A stretch of 64,000 nucleotides of DNA from Saprospiraceae bacterium (GTDB lineage Bacteria > Bacteroidota > Bacteroidia > Chitinophagales > Saprospiraceae). Numbering within the stretch: the first letter of the stretch is position 1; each line of letters begins with the position of its first letter. The notes beneath the pieces are model-generated. The model saw only the letters and a list, made by a program, of their open reading frames with translations. It had not been told where the DNA came from and searched no databases. The stretch covers positions 62,001-126,000 of the forward strand of contig JADKCC010000015.1 in the NCBI GenBank assembly GCA_016714785.1, written 5' to 3'. Position numbers and translations under genes: made by a program. Positions 54,584 to 63,804 of the stretch are shown here, piece by piece.

Positions 54584-54870
54584 TTTTCTAAATTTTATAA
54601 TATTGGTTAAAAAAGATTTCGCCACAATAGTAAGGACTATATTTTTATCTTGTATGCCCGTTGTATTTTCATTAACAAATATTTGGTAGTGATTTGCTAT
54701 AATTGGTTTAATTCCCCTTCGTTTAGTGTTTTTAATGTCTAATTGTGACTTATTCTTTGATATCAAAGTGGAATGAAATTTTATATCCCAAAGGATGATC
54801 TCCAGATATTTAATTCTTACCAAATAGTTAAAGTCAATGTTAAAGTCTCTTAAGGCTGATAACTTATTAC

Positions 54871-54878
54871 TAAATTTG
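54871..54878 (+). promoter_or_regulatory. -7 box of the lipoprotein gene at 54928
   Basis: TAAATTTG, exact TAnnTTTG match, 49 bases before the ATG. The rest of the gap 54584-54927 contains no other recognisable signal. Confidence 0.4.
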
Positions 54879-54927
54879 GACTTATCTTAGTGTCAAAATT
54901 TAAATAAATAAACCTAAAATTAATACA

Positions 54928-55461
54928 ATGAAATCATTAGTTTTTTTAGCGGCATTGGTAAGTTTAGTATCTTGTGTTCCTTCTTTAAGTTATTATACCA
55001 AAGATATCCACAATACAGAGCAGTGGAATGATTCCGATTTAAGTAAGATTCAGTTTTATATTTCTGATGACATCTTGCTATGGAGAGATATTACGAATGG
55101 TGAATCCGTCATTGATAACGGTAAAATCAAAATGATAGATGGACGTGAAGTAGAAGAAGTGATCATACGTAAAGGTACGCCTGGTGTTTATATATTTTCT
55201 CCCCAAAACAAGCAATATGCCATCAGTTTTGATGCAACCGATGATACAAAATACTTAATTTTTGGGCCATCCGAAAAAGTCAATAATAGATATGTTCTTT
55301 TGGCTAAAGAATGGGGTAAAAGATATGGGAAAGTGACCTATGGTGACAAGTTATACAATACAGCATCAGAAAGTGCTTTTGCTTATTTGATGGTAGATGT
55401 ATCTAAAACAAAACGCACCAAAATAAACTCTGAAAAGCCATCAGGTCGCAAAGTCAATTAA
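54928..55461 (+). CDS. Lipoprotein of unknown function (177 aa)
   Basis: Lipobox SLVSC with lipidated C16. The mature protein is mainly beta-strand and charged; the segment LSKIQFYISDDILLWRDI followed by VIDNGKIKMIDGREVEEVIIRKGTPGVYIF has the look of a small beta-sandwich domain. The C-terminus is strongly basic (KTKRTKINSEKPSGRKVN). I recognise no named family or partner. It converges on the methyltransferase-like gene with only 17 bases between stops. Confidence 0.78.
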   Translation: MKSLVFLAALVSLVSCVPSLSYYTKDIHNTEQWNDSDLSKIQFYISDDILLWRDITNGESVIDNGKIKMIDGREVEEVIIRKGTPGVYIFSPQNKQYAISFDATDDTKYLIFGPSEKVNNRYVLLAKEWGKRYGKVTYGDKLYNTASESAFAYLMVDVSKTKRTKINSEKPSGRKVN

Positions 55462-55478
55462 TCAATTTTGGGAGTCAA

Positions 55479-56150
55479 TTAAATGATTTTGTTTTGATCA
55501 TTGATTAGCATGATATTGGTTTTTACTTTTAGCGCAATGCCATTAGGAAATATGTTAAGAAAGACATCATGATTATATTTATCCGTGGCCTTAATATCCC
55601 GCTTATGGAGCCCTAAGTGATTGAACATCAATATTCCTTGGTGGCTAAGATTGTCTTTGACGTTTAACAAAAATTCTTGAGTCAAGAATACTTCGGGAAT
55701 TTTATCGTCCACAAATATATCAACACAAATAAGATCAAATTTAGTTGAAGATTGACAGATATAAGACCATGCATCTGCTTCTACAATCTCTATTTCTGAT
55801 TTCAGCTCGTCCAATACATATTTTGATGCTAAATAAATCACAGACTCATCAATTTCCACTCCAGTGTAAGTATAATTTTTTAAGAATTTTTTTTCTAACA
55901 TATACGGGATGCTTCCCATTCCAAAACCTAAAATGAGGACATTGTCCACATGAGTTAAGTTGAGACGTTTAAAACTATCTCGAAAGTTATCATATTTATC
56001 GGCATAGGAGTATATCGCATTGGGCGTACAAAGTTGATATCTTCCTTTACAGAGTAATACTTGTAAAGATTCATTGTAATGTGATTCCAATGACTCTACA
56101 TGGACATCTTTAACATAACTCAACCATTTTTTTAGTATATTTGACTTCAT
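55479..56150 (-). CDS. Spermidine-synthase-like SAM-binding protein
   Basis: 223 residues with a Rossmann-type nucleotide-binding domain: motif I VLILGFGMGSIPYML, YTGVEIDESVIYLA with the ribose-binding acidic residue, EIVEADAWSYI and KFDLICVDIFVDDKIPEVF. This matches the spermidine/spermine synthase-like group, whose members use decarboxylated SAM or SAM. The residues for polyamine specificity are not obvious, so it may be a methyltransferase-like protein instead. Its start overlaps the stop of the aminotransferase gene by four bases, so the two are translationally coupled and may act in a common amine pathway. Confidence 0.82.
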   Translation of the reverse strand: MKSNILKKWLSYVKDVHVESLESHYNESLQVLLCKGRYQLCTPNAIYSYADKYDNFRDSFKRLNLTHVDNVLILGFGMGSIPYMLEKKFLKNYTYTGVEIDESVIYLASKYVLDELKSEIEIVEADAWSYICQSSTKFDLICVDIFVDDKIPEVFLTQEFLLNVKDNLSHQGILMFNHLGLHKRDIKATDKYNHDVFLNIFPNGIALKVKTNIMLINDQNKII

Positions 56151-57352
56151 AGTTTAATATCTTCAGCCATCAATTCATCCAATGCAGCCAATATCACCAT
56201 TGCACCGTCTCTTATCTGATCTGGAGTAATGATCAGTGGTGGAGCTATTCTAAAAGAAGCGTCATCAAACAAAAAATAGTCGATCAACACACCTTTACTT
56301 ATTACTTTATCTATTAAGGGAGTCAGTAATTTATTAGACTTCAATGTAATAGCCATAAATAGTCCTGAAGACCTTATTTCTTTTATGAATGGATGTACCA
56401 GAATGGTTTTAAGCAGTCGTTCTTTTTGTATTACTTCATTGATAAATGGTTTGTCTATAAGCGCTTTTAATGTGGCCAAAGCTGCTGCGACACATACAGG
56501 ATGCCCTCCGAAAGTGGTGATGTGCCCAAGTGCAGGATTTTTTGCCAATGCAGACATCAAACTTATATTGGCTACCAAAGCGCCGATCGGCATTCCTCCT
56601 CCCATTCCTTTGGCAATGAGTAAGATATCAGGCGTTATTTCGTACTTTTGGTGTGCAAACATAAATCCAGTTCGTCCAAATCCAGTTTGTATTTCATCTA
56701 AGATCAAAAGTGTTCCTGTAACATCACATCTTTCCCTTACTCTTGTTAAATAATCATTCTCAGGAGGAATGATACCACCTTCTGCTTGTACTGGTTCTAA
56801 GATGACACAAGCAGTTTTATCCGTTATTTTATGTAAGTCATCAAAATGATTAAATCTGATATGACTGACACCAGGGATAGTAGGAAAAAAATGGCGCGTG
56901 AATTCATAATCACTCCTTAAGCTTTCAGCAGCTATAGTGCTACCATGATAGGCACCTGCACAAGAGATTATTTCATGTCGCCCTGTTACTTTTCTTGCTA
57001 ACTTTAGGGCTGCTTCCACTGCCTCAGTGCCTGAATTCACAAAGTAAACTGAGTCCAATCCATTGTTTAAAACTTTGCTCAGGAGTGCGGCGTATTCTAC
57101 TTGAGGTGCTTGTATGTGTTCACCATACACCATCGTGTGCATGTATGTTTCTACTTGATGTTTCACAGCATCTACCACATCGGGATAACAATGTCCTAAA
57201 GAACTAACTGCAATACCAGAATTGAAGTCTAGATATTTTTTACCATCACTTCCGTAAATATATACACCAGAAGCATGACTTACTTCGAGGCACATAGACA
57301 TTTCGCTAGTCTGAGCTACATGAGACAAATATAAGTTACGGATGGAAGACAT
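56147..57352 (-). CDS. Class III PLP aminotransferase (acetylornithine/ornithine/GABA-type)
   Basis: 401 residues. Class III signatures: FVNSGTEAVEAALKLAR (104-120), CAGAYHGST (131-139), LEPVQAEGG (185-193), LILDEIQTGFGRTG with D219, and PLP lysine K248 in LLIAKGMGGGMPIGAL. It transfers the terminal amino group of a diamine or omega-amino acid to 2-oxoglutarate. Pairing with a spermidine-synthase-like enzyme suggests ornithine or polyamine metabolism, but no arg gene is nearby, so the substrate is open. ATG 57352 lies just after a -7 box (57370-57377). Confidence 0.92.
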   Translation of the reverse strand: MSSIRNLYLSHVAQTSEMSMCLEVSHASGVYIYGSDGKKYLDFNSGIAVSSLGHCYPDVVDAVKHQVETYMHTMVYGEHIQAPQVEYAALLSKVLNNGLDSVYFVNSGTEAVEAALKLARKVTGRHEIISCAGAYHGSTIAAESLRSDYEFTRHFFPTIPGVSHIRFNHFDDLHKITDKTACVILEPVQAEGGIIPPENDYLTRVRERCDVTGTLLILDEIQTGFGRTGFMFAHQKYEITPDILLIAKGMGGGMPIGALVANISLMSALAKNPALGHITTFGGHPVCVAAALATLKALIDKPFINEVIQKERLLKTILVHPFIKEIRSSGLFMAITLKSNKLLTPLIDKVISKGVLIDYFLFDDASFRIAPPLIITPDQIRDGAMVILAALDELMAEDIKL

Positions 57353-57369
57353 AGTAGAACATTTAGCTA

Positions 57370-57377
57370 CAAAGGTA
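57370..57377 (-). promoter_or_regulatory. -7 box of the aminotransferase operon
   Basis: Minus-strand TACCTTTG, exact TAnnTTTG match, 17 bases upstream of ATG 57352. Confidence 0.45.
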
Positions 57378-57412
57378 GTAAAAAAGACAGTTATAAAGCG
57401 ACTGCAATAAGA

Positions 57413-57979
57413 TAAATCACTTTTGTTTATTGTGGTTAGTTAGAATCATATTAACTTCTTGTTCTGAAAGATTGGTGTATTTTGCAATTTGTGATATAGG
57501 AATACCATCCTCATTTAAAGTAAGTACTACTTCTACTTTTACCTTTTGAATACCAATTTGTTCACCTTTTTGGATACCAATTTGTTCACCTTTTTGGATA
57601 GCATTATCTATCATATCTTTAGAAATTTTTACTTCTTTAAGATATTGGTCATATTGTTGTTTAGCTGCAATGTCCATGTTATCATATTTTAATTGTGAGG
57701 CTTACAGCCACTGTTAAATCACTTTTGTCTATTGTGATTAGTTAGAATCATATTAACTTCTTGTTCTGAAAGATTGGTGTATTTTGCAATTTGTGATATA
57801 GGAATACCATCATCATTTAAAGTAAGTACTACTTCTACTTTTACCTTTTGAATACCAATTTGTTCACCTTTTTGGATGGCATTATCTATCATATCTTTAG
57901 AAATTTTACTTCTTTAAGATATTGGTCATATTGTTGTTTAGCTGCTATATCCATGTTATCATATTTTAATTGTGAAGCT
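57413..57979. repeat. Tandem duplication of the 3' end of the Rpn-like nuclease gene
   Basis: Unit A (57413-57703) and unit B (57715-57979) are nearly identical. Unit A carries a further 24-base repeat (ATACCAATTTGTTCACCTTT plus TTGG, twice), encoding GEQIGIQK twice, which unit B has once. Unit B lacks one T in a T-run near 57905 that unit A retains. Confidence 0.85.
57417..57677 (-). pseudogene. Detached duplicate of the C-terminus of the Rpn-like nuclease
   Basis: 86 residues starting at MDIAAKQQYDQYLKEVK, identical in its first part to the end of the neighbouring nuclease and continuing through a Lys/Glu/Ile-rich helix (GEQIGIQK twice) to ISQIAKYTNLSEQEVNMIL, a small helix-turn-helix-like tail usual at the end of this nuclease family. 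It lacks the nuclease domain and arose from the 290-base tandem duplication. Its initiation would depend on an internal ATG; it probably has no independent role, although production of a free C-terminal fragment cannot be excluded. Confidence 0.8.
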
Positions 57980-58599
57980 ACCAATGAAAGTCCTCTTGCG
58001 GAATAACTTTTTGGCAACTGCGTATTTTTGAGAAAATATATCCATTCATCTAATGTATTTGTAGCTACATTATTGAAATTGTTGACTTTAACAAGATAGT
58101 ATTCAGGAAAGATCTCCGATGGATATGTTTTCCCAAATTTCATTTTTTGATTTTCAGAAAGCTCAAGCCTATCCTTCTGATGGATACCACCAAAATCTAT
58201 CTGACCTTTGTAGATATAATCAGTACCATGACCCAAATCAAAATATAAAATATTAATAGAATAAACCTTTCTGACTACTTTATATGGATCACCTTTGGAT
58301 ATGTATTCTGTGATAACTTTTGATGTAGCATAGAGGCACCTATGAAAATAATCGGACTCTTCATAAAACTGTACCTCTATTATTATCATCTCGGATTTTG
58401 AATCTACACACAATAAATCCAACTTGTTAAATTTATCACTCGGATCTTCTTGGTTTCCTTCCGATTCCAAAATTTCATTTACTGTAATATCTTGCTTAAG
58501 TAATTCAGTTAAAAATCCATTTAGAATCCCAAAGGATGCCTTATTCCTTAAAAGTCGCTTTATGGCCCAATCAAAACTTACCAAAGTTCTTCCACTCAC
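57719..58599 (-). pseudogene. Rpn/PD-(D/E)XK nuclease-family gene with frameshift
   Basis: The N-terminal frame (58599 to 57889) has FDWAIKRLLRNKASFGILNGFL and, at the nuclease core, DKFNKLDLLCVDSKSEMIIIEVQF (D...E-x-Q, the PD-(D/E)XK site of Rpn-type recombination-promoting nucleases), then LDEWIYFLKNTQLP. It runs off frame at KEVKFLKI because one T is missing near 57905; the sister copy 300 bases away shows the intact continuation ISKDMIDNAIQKGEQ. The restored gene would end at 57719. TTG 58623 lies inside a -7 box, so GTG 58599 is the more likely start. The family is abundant and often mobile or decaying; the truncated product keeps the catalytic domain. Confidence 0.78.
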
Positions 58600-58620
58600 G
58601 TAAATCCATATTTTTAACAA

Positions 58621-58628
58621 CAAATATA
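58621..58628 (-). promoter_or_regulatory. -7 box of the Rpn-like gene
   Basis: Minus-strand TATATTTG, exact TAnnTTTG match, 21 bases upstream of GTG 58599; it contains the TTG that opens the frame. Confidence 0.45.
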
Positions 58629-58777
58629 AGTGATTAATTCCAAAGAACTCAAATTTCCTTAAATTTTGATATTTTTTTGCTTAAATTTCAAGCTCGACAT
58701 AACAGCTAAAATTGACCTATTCCAATTTCTTTATACTAGAGAATACTTTACATTCTATTTTTTACGTATATTAGCGT

Positions 58778-61700
58778 ATGCGTTGGAAAATTTTCCTTAT
58801 TGTTGGCTTATTTTTATTTATCTCATCTTTTCTATCAGGACAAGGTTACTCTGGTACGCCCTTAAAAAAGAAATCACTCAAAACTATCGAATCATGTCAA
58901 ATTAAAGTTGATGAACATACCCTTTTGCCTCATTCAGTATTAATTATTTTTGGCAGAGATACATTTGATCAGATTTTAGTTAAAAATAATGTCCTTACCT
59001 TACCTGATTCTCTATGCAATCTTACAAAATATGATACCATAACTTTTGATATTCAATACAGAACTTTTGGTTTTAATGTAGAAAAACCATATTTTACCAT
59101 TGATTCTTCTTTATTGACATTCAAAGAAAAAGCCCTTATTACAGCTTATGAATACCGACCTGCTGATAGTAAAAATGCACTGATTGAGTCTAAAGGATTG
59201 GATTATCGAGGTAGTTTTTCTCGTGGACTCTCTGTTGGAAATAGTCAAAGCTTAGTGTTAAATTCTAATTTTGATATGCAACTCATCGGTGACCTAGGAA
59301 ATGGTCTTAAAGTGGTAGCAGCTATATCTGATGAAAATTTGCCCATCCAAGCGCAAGGAAATACCCAACAATTACAAGAATTTGATAAGGTTTTTATTCA
59401 AGTCAGCAAAGGTAAAACATCCGTTACGGCAGGTGATTATGAGTTGCGGAGACCGAATAGTTATTTTATGAATTATTTTAAAAAATTAAAAGGTGTTAGC
59501 CTTGCATCTACCATCACGACGGGAAAATCATCAGAAATATTTACAAAAGGCAGTTTCGCCATATCTAGAGGCAAATTTGCTAGACAAACACTTCCCACCA
59601 AGGAGGGTAATCAAGGTCCATACAGATTGCAAGGCAATAATGGGGAGCGATTTATTATAGTTTTGGCAGGTACCGAAAAGGTATTTTTTAATGGTATTTT
59701 GCTTACACGTGGGTTTGATTACGACTATGTGATTGATTACAATAGAGCCGAAATTACTTTTTCTCCCACACGTGTCGTAGCGCGTGATTCCAGGGTGATA
59801 ATTGAGTTTGAATATACTGATATTTCCTATTTGAGATCTCTTTATGCTACACAGACAGAGTTTAAAGGCAATAAATGGAATATCAATCTAAACTTCTACT
59901 CCGAGCAAGATAGTAAAAATGCGACTGGTGATGTGCAGCTGGACACTATAGACCTTGAGATATTACAAAATAGTGGAGACGATCTTTCAAGGTCAGTAAG
60001 AAAAAGTGTGCGCCCAATAACTGAAGAGGAAAAAAAAGAAGCCAATAGGATATTTTATGCAGGGACAACTGACCCAATAGATCCAAGTAATATTATTTTG
60101 AATTTTACCGAAAATCTAGATAGTGCATTATATACAGCTGTTTTTTCGGAAGTGGGGCAGGGTAGAGGTGATTATATTATTGATAATACTAAAAATAAAA
60201 ATGCTCGTATTTATAAGTATGTTGGCAAAAATATGGGAACTTATCTTCCTGTAATCCAATTAGTGCCACCCGAAATAAAACAACTGATCACTGTCAATGG
60301 TACTTATCAGATAGGTAAGCAATCTTCGGTTTTTGCAGAGATGGGACTGAGCAATGTAGATATTAACAGACTCTCCCCTTTGGACAATGGCGACAATACG
60401 GGCATGTCTTCTCATATTTCTTTTGCACATGCTATGAGATTGGACAGTGCATCCAATTGGACTTTTGCAGCCAATGTGAAACATGAGTTTGTTCATAAAA
60501 ATTTTAATGCTTTAAATCCCTTTAGAGCGCCTGAGTTTGTGCGAGACTGGAATATCAATCAGATTACTGGCAAAGCAGATGAAAACCTGGTTTTAAGTTT
60601 ATTTAGCTTGAAAAGTAAAAATGGATTTGGTTTTGATTATGGTTTTAATAAATTTGATAAAGGTAGTTTATATTCAGGGGACAAACACGAAGCAACTATT
60701 AATTATAATACAAAAAGATGGAATATTCGGGCTTTCAGCAACTATTTAACCTCCGATGCGGCTGCTTTGGATCAAGCTACGACCTTTGTAAGACCTAATA
60801 TCTCTCTGGCTTACAAAATAGGTAAATCTCTCAATTGGTCCACGGGTTTTGTTCTGGATGCTGAATCCAATAAGTTAAAAAGTATCAAAACGGATTCCTT
60901 GTTTCGATCTAGTTACGCTTTCCAACACCTAAAGTGGTTTATCACTAATGACTTTGCCAATGATTTTGCTATAAAGTTGGCTTATTCTGTGAGAGATGAT
61001 TATTTTGGTAAAGAAAATGAACTGCAAAAAGCAAGTGTGGCTAAAGAGTTGGAATTAGCAGGTAAGTGGTTGGCTTCTGCCAATTCTGATTTGCAATGGA
61101 GTATCATAGGGAGACAATTAGATATAACCGATCAGGAATTACTGCCTACTGACAATAGTAAAAAAACCATATTAGGAAGATTGGATTATACTTTTGCAGC
61201 GCTTAATCAAGGCATTAGATCTACCACATCATACAATACCAATTCGGGACAAGAGCCAAAAATTGAGTATATTTTTCAAAAAGTAGAAGTGGGTCAAGGG
61301 GATTATGTTTATATCAGAGAAGACTCCATCAACCCTAATCTAACTATTTTCCAGGATTTTAAGTACAACCCATCTGATCCAAATCGAAGTTACATCCGTC
61401 TCACACTGACCAATAATGAATTTATTCGTACCAATAATATAGAAGTCAATCAAAATATAAACATTGATCCATCAAAATTTAAAAAACCAAAAGAAGGTAA
61501 AAAATTACGCAAATCCTATTTGTTTTTGTCTAGATTTACAGGGTTGTCCAATATCAGGATTACCAAAAAACAAATGGATGGAGCAGCCACACCTTTGACA
61601 TCGTACCTGGATTTTAGCTTGCAGGATACCTCTTTAGTTGCGTATAATGCATTGTATGCCAATACTTTATTTTTTAACCGTGGCAATGTCAAATATGATA

Positions 61701-62287
61701 TTCAGATCGGCAATCGCAACAATCAAAATCGAATAGTGCAGGTTAGTGGAAAAGAAGATCGTGGCTTGAAAGATCTATTTTTCAGATCCAGATGGAATCT
61801 GCTCAATAAAGCTGACCTGTTTTTTATAGTAGAAAAGTCTATTAAAACTTACACATCCGAAGCTTTTGGCGACAGAAATTTGGACATCGATATCATCCGC
61901 TTAAAACCAGAAGTTAGTATCCGTCCATCCAATACCACAAGATTAATTTTTAGATATGCCTACCAAGATAAAAAGCAAAAGATTTTATCTAAAGATGTGG
62001 CTTTCTTGAATGAATTGACTACAGAATTTACCCTTAGGAAGGCAAGCCAATACAGTTTAGATTTTTCTTTGAGTTTTGTAAAAATCAATTTTTCAGGTGT
62101 AGCCAATTCACCCTTAGAATACGATATGCTCGATGGACTAAAAAATGGCCAAAACTACCTGTGGAATACCGTTTACACCAAAAGAATAGCAAAAAACATT
62201 GATCTCACTATCAATTATGAAGGCCGAAAAGCTGGATTATCACCGACCGTACATGTAGGCAGAGCCCAAGTGAAGGCTACATTTTGA
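58778..62287 (+). CDS. Large outer-membrane protein of unknown function (1169 aa)
   Basis: Signal peptide ending SFLSGQ (about residue 22). Residues 140-360 form a conserved unit: GLDYRGSFSRGLSVGNSQ, ENLPIQAQGNTQQLQEFDKVFIQ, TAGDYELRRPNSYFMNYFKKLKG and GPYRLQGNNGERFIIVLAGTEKVFFNGILL. I remember this combination from a widespread Bacteroidota family of uncharacterised outer-membrane proteins, and parts are reminiscent of the repeated segments of the T9SS translocon protein SprA; that resemblance is from memory and unverified. The C-terminal two thirds have the alternating aromatic pattern of a beta-barrel and end in VKATF with terminal Phe. Length is half that of SprA, so it is not SprA itself. 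Confidence 0.8.
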   Translation: MRWKIFLIVGLFLFISSFLSGQGYSGTPLKKKSLKTIESCQIKVDEHTLLPHSVLIIFGRDTFDQILVKNNVLTLPDSLCNLTKYDTITFDIQYRTFGFNVEKPYFTIDSSLLTFKEKALITAYEYRPADSKNALIESKGLDYRGSFSRGLSVGNSQSLVLNSNFDMQLIGDLGNGLKVVAAISDENLPIQAQGNTQQLQEFDKVFIQVSKGKTSVTAGDYELRRPNSYFMNYFKKLKGVSLASTITTGKSSEIFTKGSFAISRGKFARQTLPTKEGNQGPYRLQGNNGERFIIVLAGTEKVFFNGILLTRGFDYDYVIDYNRAEITFSPTRVVARDSRVIIEFEYTDISYLRSLYATQTEFKGNKWNINLNFYSEQDSKNATGDVQLDTIDLEILQNSGDDLSRSVRKSVRPITEEEKKEANRIFYAGTTDPIDPSNIILNFTENLDSALYTAVFSEVGQGRGDYIIDNTKNKNARIYKYVGKNMGTYLPVIQLVPPEIKQLITVNGTYQIGKQSSVFAEMGLSNVDINRLSPLDNGDNTGMSSHISFAHAMRLDSASNWTFAANVKHEFVHKNFNALNPFRAPEFVRDWNINQITGKADENLVLSLFSLKSKNGFGFDYGFNKFDKGSLYSGDKHEATINYNTKRWNIRAFSNYLTSDAAALDQATTFVRPNISLAYKIGKSLNWSTGFVLDAESNKLKSIKTDSLFRSSYAFQHLKWFITNDFANDFAIKLAYSVRDDYFGKENELQKASVAKELELAGKWLASANSDLQWSIIGRQLDITDQELLPTDNSKKTILGRLDYTFAALNQGIRSTTSYNTNSGQEPKIEYIFQKVEVGQGDYVYIREDSINPNLTIFQDFKYNPSDPNRSYIRLTLTNNEFIRTNNIEVNQNINIDPSKFKKPKEGKKLRKSYLFLSRFTGLSNIRITKKQMDGAATPLTSYLDFSLQDTSLVAYNALYANTLFFNRGNVKYDIQIGNRNNQNRIVQVSGKEDRGLKDLFFRSRWNLLNKADLFFIVEKSIKTYTSEAFGDRNLDIDIIRLKPEVSIRPSNTTRLIFRYAYQDKKQKILSKDVAFLNELTTEFTLRKASQYSLDFSLSFVKINFSGVANSPLEYDMLDGLKNGQNYLWNTVYTKRIAKNIDLTINYEGRKAGLSPTVHVGRAQVKATF

Positions 62288-62293
62288 TGAAAC

Positions 62294-62360
62294 TATTGGC
62301 GTTGCATTCTTCGAATGCAACATATAAAGCACCTTGCAATCAAAAATTGCAAGGCCAATA
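62294..62360. repeat. Double-hairpin palindromic element, copy B
   Basis: Perfect hairpins GTTGCATTC/GAATGCAAC (62301-62309/62313-62321) and CCTTGCAAT/ATTGCAAGG (62332-62340/62346-62354) lie inside an outer pair TATTGGC (62294-62300) / GCCAATA (62354-62360), giving a three-stem cloverleaf-like fold. It fills the gap between two convergent genes. The reverse complement of 36667-36725 is the same element. No T-tract follows, so it is not a typical terminator. Confidence 0.7.
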
Positions 62361-62361
62361 A

Positions 62362-63804
62362 TCACAGCTCCGGCAATCTTCCTACAAAATACCAAATAGC
62401 ATAATACGACATCTTATTTTTAGCTAGTATTTCGGTCAGTTTTATCCTTGCATTGATATAGGCTTGCTCTCTACTATTGACCAAAAACAAACTACTCTCA
62501 CCAATATTAAATAAACGTCTTTCGGCATCTAACATTTGTCTGTACAAATCCACAGTATTACTAAAAATATCTATCTGATCTAGCGTCGCTTGCCATTCTG
62601 TCACATAATTTTCAAATTTAATACTAATGTCGTTACTTTTTTCTCGCAACATCATATCTGTTTCTTGTATTTTCAGTTCTGCCAATTTTACGTCTCCTCG
62701 CTCTTTCCTTAAGAAAAGTGGCATTTTAAACTCCATGCCCCATTTGTAATTATTAATGGAAAAATGCGTGGTTTCACTTGCTCCGAAAGCCTCAGATAGT
62801 GGGTTGTATTGCAGATTGAGTTTGGGTTTGAGTTTATCTTGTTTAAGCCTTTTTTCCACATCGAGTTGTAGCAATTTCTGACGCAATACTTCTAGGTAAG
62901 GATGAGAATTAGGTATTAAGTTACTATTAATCTTTGGCTCATCATCTTTAGCAGTTTCAGTAATGATGGTGATGCTCAATGGCTGTACATCATCCTGAAA
63001 ACCAATATTTTGCATCTGATCATTCCAAAATTGCCCTGAAAGCGCATTGGATGCTTTGACAAATTCTAGCTCTGCTTGTGAAAGGCTCAAACTTATATTC
63101 TGCACTTGTATGCCTGCTTCTATAGTGTCAATTCCTGGTCTATCACCTTTTAATGCAAATGAACGTACTGCATCATACCTCAATCTCGCATTTTCCACTG
63201 CTTCATTGAGTATCTGACGCACATGATAAGCACGAAACCAATCCCAATATAAATTTGCAGTTTGAAAGAGTACTTCATTGGTCATATCTTGTTGCTGATT
63301 GATAGCAAGATTTTGACCAATACGCGCTGATTTCACTTGTGCACGTCTATCGTCTATCCATAATCCTTGACCAAGTGGTACTGATACACCAGCATACCAA
63401 AGTCCATTGTCAGGTGTTTTATTTTCATTGCCTAAAAAGACACCTCTATTGATGTCATATCCACCTTTGAAATCTATACCAAACCAAGTGGGTATTTTCA
63501 CTTCTCCATTGATCAGACTGTAATAATTTTTATTGTCAAAGTTTTTTTGTGAAATGGTACTTTGAGCTGTTGGATCAAAACTTCCCTTTGCTTTTAATAA
63601 TTCTGCAGCGGCAAAATCTCGCTGCATCAGTGCTCTTCCAGCCATAGGGTGATACTTTTTTACCTGATCAAATACGGTCTCAATACTTAAAGTCGAAGGT
63701 ATATTTTGCGCTTTTGATGAACCTACAAAACAATAAAGATTCACAATAGATAACGCAATAAAATGATATATCAGCCTACTTTTTACCATCTTTTCCTTTT
63801 TCAT
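62362..63804 (-). CDS. TolC-family outer-membrane efflux protein
   Basis: 480 residues with a signal peptide ending SSKAQ (about residue 33). The two-fold TolC repeat shows in alternating long helices (ELLKAKGSFDPTAQ, ARLRYDAVRSFALKGDRPGIDTIEAGIQVQNI and QMLDAERRLFNIGESSLFLVNSREQAYINARI), with the strand region SFDPTAQSTISQKNF near 75-90. TolC forms the outer-membrane duct of tripartite exporters. It overlaps the upstream HlyD-type gene by 29 bases; ATG 63789 is an alternative start that would still keep the signal peptide. The substrate is unknown. Confidence 0.92.
   Translation of the reverse strand: MKKEKMVKSRLIYHFIALSIVNLYCFVGSSKAQNIPSTLSIETVFDQVKKYHPMAGRALMQRDFAAAELLKAKGSFDPTAQSTISQKNFDNKNYYSLINGEVKIPTWFGIDFKGGYDINRGVFLGNENKTPDNGLWYAGVSVPLGQGLWIDDRRAQVKSARIGQNLAINQQQDMTNEVLFQTANLYWDWFRAYHVRQILNEAVENARLRYDAVRSFALKGDRPGIDTIEAGIQVQNISLSLSQAELEFVKASNALSGQFWNDQMQNIGFQDDVQPLSITIITETAKDDEPKINSNLIPNSHPYLEVLRQKLLQLDVEKRLKQDKLKPKLNLQYNPLSEAFGASETTHFSINNYKWGMEFKMPLFLRKERGDVKLAELKIQETDMMLREKSNDISIKFENYVTEWQATLDQIDIFSNTVDLYRQMLDAERRLFNIGESSLFLVNSREQAYINARIKLTEILAKNKMSYYAIWYFVGRLPEL

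Noticed and set aside
54584..54823. N-terminal extension of the small lipoprotein
   Set aside because: It would bury the lipoprotein signal peptide in the middle of the protein.
57545..57600. The 24-base direct repeats as a CRISPR-like array
   Set aside because: Only two contiguous units without spacers; they lie within a coding frame and encode GEQIGIQK twice.
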